Source: Sulfurovum sp.
GTDB taxonomy: Bacteria; Campylobacterota; Campylobacteria; Campylobacterales; Sulfurovaceae
DNA length: 64,000 bases
Assembly (NCBI GenBank): GCA_027062365.1
Contig: JAMOTK010000022.1
Coordinates: forward strand, 1 to 64,000
Reading direction: 5' to 3'
Position 1 is the stretch's first letter; each line of letters begins with the position of its first letter. Below, one piece after another: positions 8,879 through 16,992 of this stretch. Both the position numbers and the translations under genes were made by a program. The notes beneath the pieces were generated by a model that ran no database searches, was not told where the DNA came from, and saw only the letters and a list, made by a program, of their open reading frames with translations.

Positions 8879-10312
8879 ATGTTATATGGTTATAAATTTA
8901 CTTTAGCACAAATGGGGCAGATAAGAAATTATAAAAAGAAAAACAGTTTTAATCATACACTTTTAGAGATAAAAGATATACAACTATCTACCTTTGAGAT
9001 AGATTGTCATATATCATATAAAAAGAGTATTCCTCTAAATATATTTGAAAAATACTCTATTAGACTTATAGATAGAGCTTATGAGATCTATGAAGAGATG
9101 AGTATATCTAAGATAGCTAAGTTACTACATATTGATAAAAACCTAATAGAAGAAAACCTTAGAAATCTTGAAGCTATTGATATGTTAAATGGTATTGATA
9201 GTGATAATATTATTATTAATAGAGCTAAAAATGCTTCATATTTAAGATATGAGAATAAATTTAAAATTGAAAGAAGTAAAGAAAATTATCATTTAACAAA
9301 AGCAGAATATAAGGATAAACATAATTTTATAGAACAGGAATTTATAAAAAAATATAAAGATAAAAAGTATCAATTAGCTTCTATTTTAACAGAAAAAAAA
9401 TCTACTAAAAATGTATCTTTATTAAATTATAGTGATAATCAATTTTTGATTTTTAGTAAAAGTGGTATAAATAGCCAAAATGATTTAAAATTTATAGAAA
9501 AAGATAGTTTTGACTCTATAAACTCTAATCTTCCAAAAGATATTTTTTGTCATTATGATGAATTTTTACCTATTTTAAGAGATGAGATTAATAGTCATAA
9601 AGATGATATTATAGTTATAGGTAGTCAAAATATTAATGAAGATAACCTCAAAATAATACCACTCAATAAAAATATATATATCTTATCAGATAATGAAGAT
9701 AAGCATAATAGAATTTTTAATATAAGTTCTGAAGATTTTATACTAATTAAAGATAACTTATATAAAAAAATTGATGATTTTATTATTAAAGTTGAGGATA
9801 TAGAGTATCAAAATAGTATCAGGGAAAAATTAAAAATATATTTTGAAAATAAAATTTTAGAGATAGAAGATAGTTATGATGTAGTAAAAAATAATAAAAT
9901 AGAAGAAGAAATAAAGTATATAGAAACCAAAATTAATAAATTTGATTTTAAAAATAAAAAAGAGTTTGATGCTGAAATCAAAAAAATTAATACAGAGAAG
10001 AATAAACTTTATGGATTGACAAGTAAAAATGCTCAAACAAGAGCAAAAGCAAGACAAAAGATTAATAAATTTGAAGAAAAGAATAATATAAAAGAGCTTG
10101 AAAAATATAGTGAGTATATGAAAAATAGAGATGATATTTTTAATTTTCAGGCTATGGTTATAAAATTAAAAAAGCAAAGTGAAGAATTGATAATTTTAAA
10201 TCAGAATATAGATAAATTAAATAATCAAAAATCAAAACCTATTTCAAAAGAGAATAAAGAAAAAATTAATATCTTAAAAAAAGAGTTAAAAAACTTAGAT
10301 AGATTAAAATAG
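8879..10312 (+). CDS. winged-helix/coiled-coil partner of the helicase
   Basis: A 477-aa protein starting on the base after the helicase stop (TAGATG). Residues about 60-105 look like a winged helix-turn-helix (MSISKIAKLLHIDKNLIEEN). A middle region (about 150-320) alternates beta-like and helical segments (for example DDIIVIGSQN, NIYILSD) in a pattern reminiscent of PLD-like domains, but I find no intact HxKxxxxD motif. The last 150 residues are a Lys/Glu/Asn-rich coiled coil. I do not recognise a named family. The strict pairing with an SF1 helicase, the low GC and the insertion between housekeeping genes suggest a defence module or a nucleic-acid-binding adaptor. That role is inference. 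Confidence 0.65.
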   Translation: MLYGYKFTLAQMGQIRNYKKKNSFNHTLLEIKDIQLSTFEIDCHISYKKSIPLNIFEKYSIRLIDRAYEIYEEMSISKIAKLLHIDKNLIEENLRNLEAIDMLNGIDSDNIIINRAKNASYLRYENKFKIERSKENYHLTKAEYKDKHNFIEQEFIKKYKDKKYQLASILTEKKSTKNVSLLNYSDNQFLIFSKSGINSQNDLKFIEKDSFDSINSNLPKDIFCHYDEFLPILRDEINSHKDDIIVIGSQNINEDNLKIIPLNKNIYILSDNEDKHNRIFNISSEDFILIKDNLYKKIDDFIIKVEDIEYQNSIREKLKIYFENKILEIEDSYDVVKNNKIEEEIKYIETKINKFDFKNKKEFDAEIKKINTEKNKLYGLTSKNAQTRAKARQKINKFEEKNNIKELEKYSEYMKNRDDIFNFQAMVIKLKKQSEELIILNQNIDKLNNQKSKPISKENKEKINILKKELKNLDRLK

Positions 10313-10335
10313 TCTATTAGAATAAAGGGGATAGA

Positions 10336-10440
10336 AGGGGTAAGATGAATGCAATTATATCACCTAATCATCTGCTTCTTTGAAGATAGCTCTTTGGTTT
10401 ACCCCTCTATTGACAATGGGGGACATTATATGAGGTGATA
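10336..10440. repeat. interleaved inverted repeats, possible structured region
   Basis: AGGGGTAA (10336-10343) is complementary to TTACCCCT (10399-10406), and TATCACCT (10358-10365) is complementary to AGGTGATA (10433-10440). The pairs interleave (A, B, A', B'), a pseudoknot-like topology, with a small CTTC/GAAG hairpin inside. It lies in the 238-base gap after the helicase operon, which holds no ORF I can support. Short arms make chance possible. Confidence 0.3.
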
Positions 10441-10482
10441 ATGATAATCTCATAAATCTTACGCTATACTCTAAGTGATGTA

Positions 10483-10508
10483 TGTAAATTATTTATACAA
10501 AATTTACA
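10483..10508. promoter_or_regulatory. inverted repeat, possible operator
   Basis: TGTAAATT (10483-10490) and AATTTACA (10501-10508) are perfect inverted repeats separated by 10 bases. They lie at the -35 position of a TATTAT -10-like element at 10518-10523, 28 bases before the ATG at 10551, where an activator or repressor could bind. Confidence 0.35.
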
Positions 10509-10550
10509 CATTTTACGTATTATTCCCAGTAATTAAACTAAAGGTATTAT

Positions 10551-11345
10551 ATGAAATTGACTAAAATGCTACTATTTTATGCCATGGTCTCACTTTTTTC
10601 GAACCTATATGCAGATGATTTTAAAAAAGATACATCCAATATTCTTGCGCTAGGCATGGAAATGTCAAATATGCGTGATATGCTGAAATCTTATATTCTT
10701 ATTGGGGCAAAAGTTAAGTATAAAAATCCTACTCAAAAGCTAAAAAATGGCATTGTCCATTATGAACATTTACTAGAAGAGATGAAAAATGGATACCCTC
10801 ATGATATTATCATACAAACGAGCATACAAAGTAGTTTAACTGCATGGATAAAGGTAAAAGAAGCTATGGAACTAGCCTTACAGAATGAAAGCCTTAAAAA
10901 GATGAAAAAAGGTGCTATATTTATTCATGGGAATATACGTATCGTCATAAAAGAGCTAGCACATATGAAAAAACATCTCCTAGATAAATCAACGATAAAA
11001 AATAAAAAAGCACTCAATGCATCTATTGAGATAGCTGCATCTGCACGTCGATTATCTGCACACTATATGATGGACTTATGGCACTTAGATGACCCTACGA
11101 TACAAAAACATTGGGATAAAGGGCTAAAGATATATGCAGATTCAGTAGAAATACTTAAGCAATCTACGTTTATAGAAAACCCAAACTTTTATTATTTACT
11201 TCAAAAGAGTATCAAACTACACAAATATTTTACTCGTATGGGTGGAAAAGCTAAGATTTATTCTATCCTTATTGACAAAAAGGCAGACATCGCTTTTAAT
11301 CAAGCTAAACAGATGAGTATCATTATCTTACAATCAACAAAATAG
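10551..11345 (+). CDS. periplasmic PilJ/NarX-type helical sensor-domain protein
   Basis: A 264-aa secreted protein with a signal peptide (residues 1-21, cleavage after LYA) and an otherwise all-helical body. Two segments, near 34-50 (MEMSNMRDMLKSYILIG) and 161-175 (IAASARRLSAHYMMDL), resemble the repeated motif of the PilJ/NarX N-terminal type IV domain, which senses small ligands in chemoreceptors and nitrate sensors. Here it is free-standing, with no membrane anchor or signalling domain. It converges with the ArsS-like kinase gene with only two bases between stops, which hints at, but does not prove, a functional link. The ligand is unknown. Confidence 0.55.
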   Translation: MKLTKMLLFYAMVSLFSNLYADDFKKDTSNILALGMEMSNMRDMLKSYILIGAKVKYKNPTQKLKNGIVHYEHLLEEMKNGYPHDIIIQTSIQSSLTAWIKVKEAMELALQNESLKKMKKGAIFIHGNIRIVIKELAHMKKHLLDKSTIKNKKALNASIEIAASARRLSAHYMMDLWHLDDPTIQKHWDKGLKIYADSVEILKQSTFIENPNFYYLLQKSIKLHKYFTRMGGKAKIYSILIDKKADIAFNQAKQMSIIILQSTK

Positions 11346-11347
11346 TA

Positions 11348-12577
11348 TTATTTTTTAGGCACAATTAAAAAGACATTGCTTCCTGCTCTGTATTTATACC
11401 CCAATCTATAGCCTAACTTTTGTAAGATACTATGGACGATATAGAGTCCTAATCCAAATCCTGCACTTCGTTTTTCTTCTTGTGAAAAAGGTTCAGTATA
11501 GTAAGAGAGTTGGTGTTCTAGTATTTTTCCTTTAGAAATAATTTCAACTACCCGATTGTTTGTTCGTATCGTTACGGCTTTATTTTCTCCATATTTGATG
11601 CCATTGTCTATGAGATTTTTGAGTACAAGGCTCATTAATTTTTTGTCAGTATGCAGTGAAATATCTTGTATTTGTACCTGTATATTGGCATTATTTGCCA
11701 TAAGTAATTCGGTACTTTGGCTAATGATGTCACTAAGAAGTACATATTCAAAATGAGGTTCAAAACTTTGTGTCGTGACACGTTCTAGTTCTGCCAATTC
11801 GGTAATAAGTTCATTCATACGTTCAAATGCACGAATCAGCATCTCTTTACTCGTTTCATCATCTATCATTTCTACAATGATACGACCTTTGGTAATAGGT
11901 GTTTTTAGCTCATGCATCAAGTTACGCATAAAGAGATTTTTAGAGGTACTTAGCTTTTGAATATGGACAATAGCATCATCAAAACTTTTGGCAATTTTTC
12001 CTATTTCATCATCATACTCATAGGCAATACGTGTGCTCATATCCCCTTGGGCAAACTTTTGTATCTGAGCATGAAGACGTTTGAGAGGATAGAGCTTTTT
12101 AAGGACGGCTAAGTAGATAAGCAAGAGTAAGGCAATCAAAAATACACCCAATCCCACAGCAATTTCAAAATAGTAATTTTCAGGATATTTATCGACTAAG
12201 AGAATGTTGTGTGCCATACGTTGTACATAGATATAGTGCTTGTTTTGTATGTCAAATACACGTACCCTACCCAAAGAAGAACCTCCTGAAAAAACTGTTT
12301 TCCCATTGTTTTCTATCTCTTTTTTTATTTTGTCTCTATTTTTTTTAGATACGGGTTTTACATAGAGTTCTTTATATATTTTTTCAAGGGTCTCTTTTTT
12401 GGTATCTTGTTGTAAATTAGATAAAAATGTAATAGAAATCAGCTGATAACGTTTATATTTTTCTATCTTTTGTCTGTCTTTATCCCATGAAAGAAATAGT
12501 AGAAATGTGGCGATTAAAATAATCGTAGCCACAGAAAAAAGGGTATGGATAAAGGTTGTTACAGATAAATTTTTCAT
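11348..12577 (-). CDS. ArsS-family sensor histidine kinase
   Basis: A 409-aa inner-membrane histidine kinase. Membrane helices near residues 10-28 and 140-160 frame a periplasmic sensor of about 110 residues, followed by HAMP, a HisKA helix with the phospho-acceptor His in LMHELKTPITKG (near 222), an N-box NLIDNGIKYGEN and a G-box SAGFGLGLYIVHSIL. The NLMHELKTP H-box is typical of the ArsS-type acid-response kinases of Campylobacterota. It starts at the last base of the response regulator gene (ATG overlapping its stop), so the two are co-transcribed and translationally coupled. The signal sensed here is unknown; acid sensing is known only for Helicobacter homologues. Confidence 0.85.
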   Translation of the reverse strand: MKNLSVTTFIHTLFSVATIILIATFLLFLSWDKDRQKIEKYKRYQLISITFLSNLQQDTKKETLEKIYKELYVKPVSKKNRDKIKKEIENNGKTVFSGGSSLGRVRVFDIQNKHYIYVQRMAHNILLVDKYPENYYFEIAVGLGVFLIALLLLIYLAVLKKLYPLKRLHAQIQKFAQGDMSTRIAYEYDDEIGKIAKSFDDAIVHIQKLSTSKNLFMRNLMHELKTPITKGRIIVEMIDDETSKEMLIRAFERMNELITELAELERVTTQSFEPHFEYVLLSDIISQSTELLMANNANIQVQIQDISLHTDKKLMSLVLKNLIDNGIKYGENKAVTIRTNNRVVEIISKGKILEHQLSYYTEPFSQEEKRSAGFGLGLYIVHSILQKLGYRLGYKYRAGSNVFLIVPKK

Positions 12578-13257
12578 TAACGGTCAGACAAGAGGTATCC
12601 TACACCACGGATGGGTTTGATATAAATATTTTCTGCATCTATCTTGGCAATCTTTTGACGTATCCGAGAGATAATCACATCAATATTTTTAATAGAAGAC
12701 TCATCATCAATATGCGCACTTTCATATAAAAGTTGTTCACGTGAGACAGAACCATTTTTATGTTGCAAGAGGATAAAGAGTATATCATATTCTGCTGCTG
12801 TGAGTTCTAAAGATATATCTTTAAAGCAAATCTCTCTTGCCTTAGGATTGGCTACAAAAAGTGCTTGTTTGATATTACTATTATCTTCTACAACATTGCT
12901 CGTACGACGTAAAATAGTCTTGATACGTGTCACAAGCTCACGTGGGTCATAAGGCTTTGGCATATAGTCATCAGCCCCTCTTTCCATACCGATAACCTTA
13001 TCGGTAATATCATCTCTAGCAGAAGAGATAATAATAGGAATATTAGAAATGTCACGTATCTTAGGAATAACTTCTAGCCCATCCATCCCTGGTAGTGTCA
13101 AATCTAAAATCACCAAATCAAAATGATGTTGTGTAAGGAGTGAAAGCCCTAAATATGGGTCTTCTGCACCCATGACTTCCATTTCAAACTTGGTCAAATA
13201 ATTGGTTAAGATGAGTGCCAACTCTGGGTCATCTTCTATAATTAATATTTTTATAAT
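12577..13257 (-). CDS. OmpR/ArsR-type response regulator, probable ATT start
   Basis: DNA-binding response regulator paired with the kinase downstream. The receiver has the phospho-acceptor Asp in LVILDLTLPGMDG and a Lys in MPKPYDP; the C-terminal winged helix ends in YIKPIRGVGYLLS. The first conventional start, TTG 13221, would delete the first beta strand and the essential acidic pair. Reading upstream in frame gives IIKILIIEDDPELA with no ATG, GTG or TTG before it. An ATT at 13257 sits six bases after an AAAGGA ribosome site, so I choose ATT as the start (226 aa). AUU starts are known but rare (infC). A sequencing error at that codon is the alternative. Confidence 0.85.
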   Translation of the reverse strand: MIKILIIEDDPELALILTNYLTKFEMEVMGAEDPYLGLSLLTQHHFDLVILDLTLPGMDGLEVIPKIRDISNIPIIISSARDDITDKVIGMERGADDYMPKPYDPRELVTRIKTILRRTSNVVEDNSNIKQALFVANPKAREICFKDISLELTAAEYDILFILLQHKNGSVSREQLLYESAHIDDESSIKNIDVIISRIRQKIAKIDAENIYIKPIRGVGYLLSDR

Positions 13258-13306
13258 TGTAAATCCTTTAATAAAGAGATTATCTCTAAATATATTTAAT
13301 AGATAG

Positions 13307-14329
13307 TTAACCTATCTCACTATAATCTACATATACTTTAGTCATAGCAATAAGAAACGAAGTAATCGCAGGACCTACAATCATGCCCCAAAACCCATAG
13401 GTACTCATCCCTGCAAAAATAGAAAAAAAGATAATTAAAGAGTTTACTTTTATCGTACTTTTTAGTAAATCTTCTTTGATTACTTTGATAATCATAGGTT
13501 TGATAATCGTATCAGCAATGATAGAAATCATAATGATAGAATACGATGCAATAATGAGTGCTGTATGTGCATCTATCTTTGTCCATGCATACAAAGAAAC
13601 AGGTGCCCATACGATGATACCACCTACGATAGGAATCAAAGAAGCAAAGCCATAGATGACACCAAAGAGTAAGCCATTAAAACCAAAAGCCCCCATAATA
13701 ATACCAAAAAGAAAACCCTCAAAGATAGCCGTGACAATGATAGAATAAAAGACCACCTCCATGGTAGCAGAGACTTCTTGCATCATATGTGTGCCTTTGG
13801 CAGAAGAGACAGGCAGTAAAGACAATATCATATCAAAAAAACGTGTGCCATAGTAGTTAATAAAAAAATAAAAAATTACCACAAAAAACATATTTTTCAT
13901 AAATCCCAATCCTGCACCACCTACAAGTGTAAGATAATTACTAGATTCATGGATATAGATGCTCACTTGTGTATCATTAAGATACTTTTCACCTAAGGCT
14001 TTTAATGAAGGGATACTTTGCACTTGTTGGTTCAAAAATTGAATCGTTTCATGTATTCCTGCACTGTCTATTTGAGAGAGGTAGCTTACCCCTATGGTAG
14101 CTAAATAGACAATAGGTGCAAAAAGCAGTAATGTGAGCAAAAGTGTAGAAATACCTGCTGAGATATGGGCTGAACCTGTATGCTTGACCAGTCCTTTGGT
14201 CAGGTTAAATGTTGCCATTGTCAAAAGCATTGCTACCACTAAAGAGAGTACAAAAGGCTTATACACCGAGTATGCTCCGATAATCCCAAAGACAAATAAC
14301 GCTGTAATCATCAAAGTACTTTTAGACAT
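13307..14329 (-). CDS. AI-2E family transporter (PerM/TqsA-like)
   Basis: A 340-aa integral membrane protein with about seven to eight hydrophobic helices: a pair at the N-terminus (residues 5-75), a soluble helical segment (about 80-135) and a C-terminal helix block. The segments [14 protein letters not shown] and [16 protein letters not shown] are characteristic of the AI-2E/PerM (formerly UPF0118) family. Some members export autoinducer-2, others act as sodium-proton antiporters; the substrate cannot be read from sequence. Its ATG overlaps the end of ruvB by eight bases, so it is the last gene of a panB-ruvB-transporter run. Confidence 0.85.
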   Translation of the reverse strand: MSKSTLMITALFVFGIIGAYSVYKPFVLSLVVAMLLTMATFNLTKGLVKHTGSAHISAGISTLLLTLLLFAPIVYLATIGVSYLSQIDSAGIHETIQFLNQQVQSIPSLKALGEKYLNDTQVSIYIHESSNYLTLVGGAGLGFMKNMFFVVIFYFFINYYGTRFFDMILSLLPVSSAKGTHMMQEVSATMEVVFYSIIVTAIFEGFLFGIIMGAFGFNGLLFGVIYGFASLIPIVGGIIVWAPVSLYAWTKIDAHTALIIASYSIIMISIIADTIIKPMIIKVIKEDLLKSTIKVNSLIIFFSIFAGMSTYGFWGMIVGPAITSFLIAMTKVYVDYSEIG

Positions 14330-15332
14330 CTAGTACCCCCTTGGATAAGCCACTAAGTTTAAAGTGTTCATACGATTTTTGTGTAGCGATACGCCCACGT
14401 GCTGTACGTTCTATATAGCCATTGGCGATAAGATAAGGCTCTAAGACATCTTCTATCGTCCCTTCATCTTCACTCAATGCTGCCCCAATGGTGCTTAGAC
14501 CCATCGGACGATTTTTAGCAGAAATCAAAAGCTGTAAGAGCTGAATATCTTGTTCATCAAACCCTAGATTATTGACACCGAGTTCATCTAATGCATATTT
14601 GGCTCGTGCAAGACTAATCTTCGTCTCATCTACTACCTCAGCAAAATCTCTCACACGTTTGAGCAAACGCAAAGCGATACGAGGTGTCCCTCTGCTACGT
14701 TTTGCCATCTCTTTTGAGGCATCACTGTTGGCTATTTTATTGAGTTTATGTGATGCTTGTATCACTATCTTAGACAGCTCTTCGGGGCTATAAAATTGCA
14801 TCCTAAAATGCATCCCAAAACGCTCACGTAGAGGATTGGAAAGCATCCCTGCTCGTGTCGTAGCTCCTATGAGGGTAAAACGAGGTAAATCTATCTTCAC
14901 AGTTTGAGCAGCAGGTCCTGAACCGATGATAATATCAAGTCTAAAGTCTTCCATCGCAGGATATAGTATCTCTTCTATGGCAGGACTCATACGATGTATC
15001 TCATCTATAAAAAGTATATCTCCCTCTTCTATATTGGTAAGCAAGGCTGCTAAGTCTCCTGATTTCTCTATCATTGGAGCTGCTGTGGTTTTGATATTTG
15101 CACCCATTTCAGTGGCGATAATATTGGCAATCGTGGTCTTGCCCAAACCAGGAGGTCCAAAAAACAACACATGGTCTAAGGCTTCTTCTCTTTTGCGACT
15201 GGCCTCTATAAATACTTTAAGATTTTTTTTAATCTTCTCTTGTCCTATATACTCATCCCATGAACTAGGACGCAACGTCACTTCATAAGAAGCCTCATCC
15301 TCAAAACGCTCTATCTCTACTATCCTTTCCAT
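14322..15332 (-). CDS. ruvB: Holliday junction DNA helicase RuvB
   Basis: AAA+ motor that, with RuvA, drives Holliday-junction branch migration in recombinational repair. The 336-aa length is standard. Walker A GPPGLGKT is at residues 59-66, Walker B LFIDEIH at 107-113, sensor 1 [10 protein letters not shown] and the arginine-finger region LRERFG follow, and the C-terminal winged helix carries RTARGRIAT. The start ATG overlaps the end of panB by one base; panB and ruvB form a tightly packed leftward unit with the transporter. No ruvA or ruvC is in the window. Confidence 0.97.
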   Translation of the reverse strand: MERIVEIERFEDEASYEVTLRPSSWDEYIGQEKIKKNLKVFIEASRKREEALDHVLFFGPPGLGKTTIANIIATEMGANIKTTAAPMIEKSGDLAALLTNIEEGDILFIDEIHRMSPAIEEILYPAMEDFRLDIIIGSGPAAQTVKIDLPRFTLIGATTRAGMLSNPLRERFGMHFRMQFYSPEELSKIVIQASHKLNKIANSDASKEMAKRSRGTPRIALRLLKRVRDFAEVVDETKISLARAKYALDELGVNNLGFDEQDIQLLQLLISAKNRPMGLSTIGAALSEDEGTIEDVLEPYLIANGYIERTARGRIATQKSYEHFKLSGLSKGVLDV

Positions 15333-16144
15333 TAGTAGGTATATGCCTCACTAGGAAATTCTCGTCCTTTAACTTCGTCTCTATAGTGTTGCATTCCTTC
15401 ACGGATTTGTGTCGCTCCATCCATGTATTGCTTGACAAACTTGGGTGTAAATGCTTCAAAAAATCCAAACATATCAGACCATACGAGTACTTGACCATCT
15501 GTGGCATTACCTGCTCCTATGCCTATAGTAGGGATACGTATCGTTTCGGTAATGGCTTTGGATGCTTCACTTTTGACACCCTCTACCACGATGGCAAATG
15601 CACCTGCTTTTTCTAAGGCTATGGCATCTTCTACAAGACTATCTATATCAGCTTGGTCTTTGCCTCTTACCTTATATCCACCATCAGCACGTACATACTG
15701 TGGCATCAACCCAATATGCCCTAAAACGGCGATAGAGTTTTGTGTCAAGGCTTCTACGATATAGGCACGTTCTTTGCCCCCTTCTATCTTGACGGCTTGG
15801 GCTTGTGTCTCTTGGTAACAGCGTGTGGCACTCTCTATGGCTTTTTGAACTGAGGTATAAGAACCAAAAGGCATATCAAAGACCACTAGGGCAGACGATG
15901 CACCATTACAGACAGCTTGTGTATGATAAATCATTTGATCCATCGTAGCAGAAAGCGTGTCTTCTTTACCAAAAAAGCTCATATTGAGACTATCTCCTAC
16001 GAGTATCATCTCTACTTCTTTATCAAAAAGTTGTGCAAAAAGTGCATCATAGGCAGTGACCATAGTGATAGGTTCAACACCTTTCATCTGGGCTATGGTG
16101 GATAAAGTTACTTTTTTTTCTATCTTTGGGGTGTGAATACTCAT
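15332..16144 (-). CDS. panB: 3-methyl-2-oxobutanoate hydroxymethyltransferase
   Basis: Transfers a hydroxymethyl group from methylene-tetrahydrofolate to alpha-ketoisovalerate, giving ketopantoate, the first committed step of pantothenate synthesis. The 270-aa protein has [13 protein letters not shown], the metal/substrate-binding [16 protein letters not shown] segment, DMPFGSY, KIEGG, and the catalytic IVVEGV and IPTIGIGAG motifs expected of PanB. It heads a leftward operon with ruvB and an AI-2E-family transporter, separate from panC at 3183, and is divergent from trpA. Confidence 0.96.
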   Translation of the reverse strand: MSIHTPKIEKKVTLSTIAQMKGVEPITMVTAYDALFAQLFDKEVEMILVGDSLNMSFFGKEDTLSATMDQMIYHTQAVCNGASSALVVFDMPFGSYTSVQKAIESATRCYQETQAQAVKIEGGKERAYIVEALTQNSIAVLGHIGLMPQYVRADGGYKVRGKDQADIDSLVEDAIALEKAGAFAIVVEGVKSEASKAITETIRIPTIGIGAGNATDGQVLVWSDMFGFFEAFTPKFVKQYMDGATQIREGMQHYRDEVKGREFPSEAYTY

Positions 16145-16230
16145 GTTTTTATTAATGTCCCATCTATATTTTTACTCATTTTATCATATAATGTTGAAAT
16201 TAAATCTATAACAGATAAAAAGAGTCCATA

Positions 16231-16971
16231 TTGAAACATTTAGTCGCATACATTACCACTGGTTTTCCTTCATTAGAATTTACTGTTGACGCATCTTTGG
16301 CTCTTGCCGAAGCAGGTGTTGATACCTTAGAATTGGGTATGCCTTTTTCTGACCCCGTAGCAGACGGTCCCGTGATAGAAAAAGCAAACCTACAAGCCTT
16401 GCAAAATGGCTTCAAATTAGACCACCTCTTTGAAGCTTCTGCTAAGATTAGCCCCCATATAGATACCTTATGGATGGGATATTTTAACCCTTTTTACCAT
16501 AAAGGTATGGATTACTTTATAGAAAAAGCCAAGCAAACAGGTGTGAACGGCTTTATAATCCCTGATTTACCCCTAGAAGAAGCATCTTATTATAAGCCTA
16601 GCATAGAAAAAGCAGGACTCAATCTCATAGACTTCATCGCACCTACAGACAGTGAAGCACGGATAGAGCAGATTGTTAGCCATGCCCAAAAATTTATTTA
16701 TCTTGTAGCCTACGCAGGGATTACAGGCTCAGGGCAGAGTGAAGACCTACAGCCCATCATCACAAGCATCAAAAAATACTCCCAAACCCCTGTTTATGTA
16801 GGATTTGGTGTAGATACACACACAGCCAAAGACAAAGCCATCGGGGTCGATGGTGTCATTGTAGGATCTGCTTTTGTCAAAGTTCTCTTAGATACCCAGC
16901 TTAGTGATACCCAAAAGATTAAAAAGATTGCAGAGATTGCCAAAGAGATAAAAGAGAAAATAAACCAATAA
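16231..16971 (+). CDS. trpA: tryptophan synthase alpha subunit
   Basis: Cleaves indole-3-glycerol phosphate to indole and glyceraldehyde-3-phosphate; partner of TrpB. The TIM-barrel protein shows the catalytic Glu and Asp in LELGMPFSDPVADGP, then FIIPDLPLEE and the phosphate-binding VGFGVDT and VIVGSAFVK. At 246 aa it is slightly shorter than most TrpA. It begins with TTG at 16231, supported by AAAAGAG just upstream and the absence of an earlier ATG. No other trp gene is adjacent, so it is an isolated trpA, convergent with ftsI. Confidence 0.95.
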   Translation: MKHLVAYITTGFPSLEFTVDASLALAEAGVDTLELGMPFSDPVADGPVIEKANLQALQNGFKLDHLFEASAKISPHIDTLWMGYFNPFYHKGMDYFIEKAKQTGVNGFIIPDLPLEEASYYKPSIEKAGLNLIDFIAPTDSEARIEQIVSHAQKFIYLVAYAGITGSGQSEDLQPIITSIKKYSQTPVYVGFGVDTHTAKDKAIGVDGVIVGSAFVKVLLDTQLSDTQKIKKIAEIAKEIKEKINQ

Positions 16972-16992
16972 AGAACCATAAAGAACTAGGCT

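Noticed and set aside
13177-13221. TTG 13221 as the start of the response regulator
   Set aside because: It removes the first receiver strand and the acidic pair required for phosphorylation, while the in-frame upstream region encodes them behind a ribosome site.
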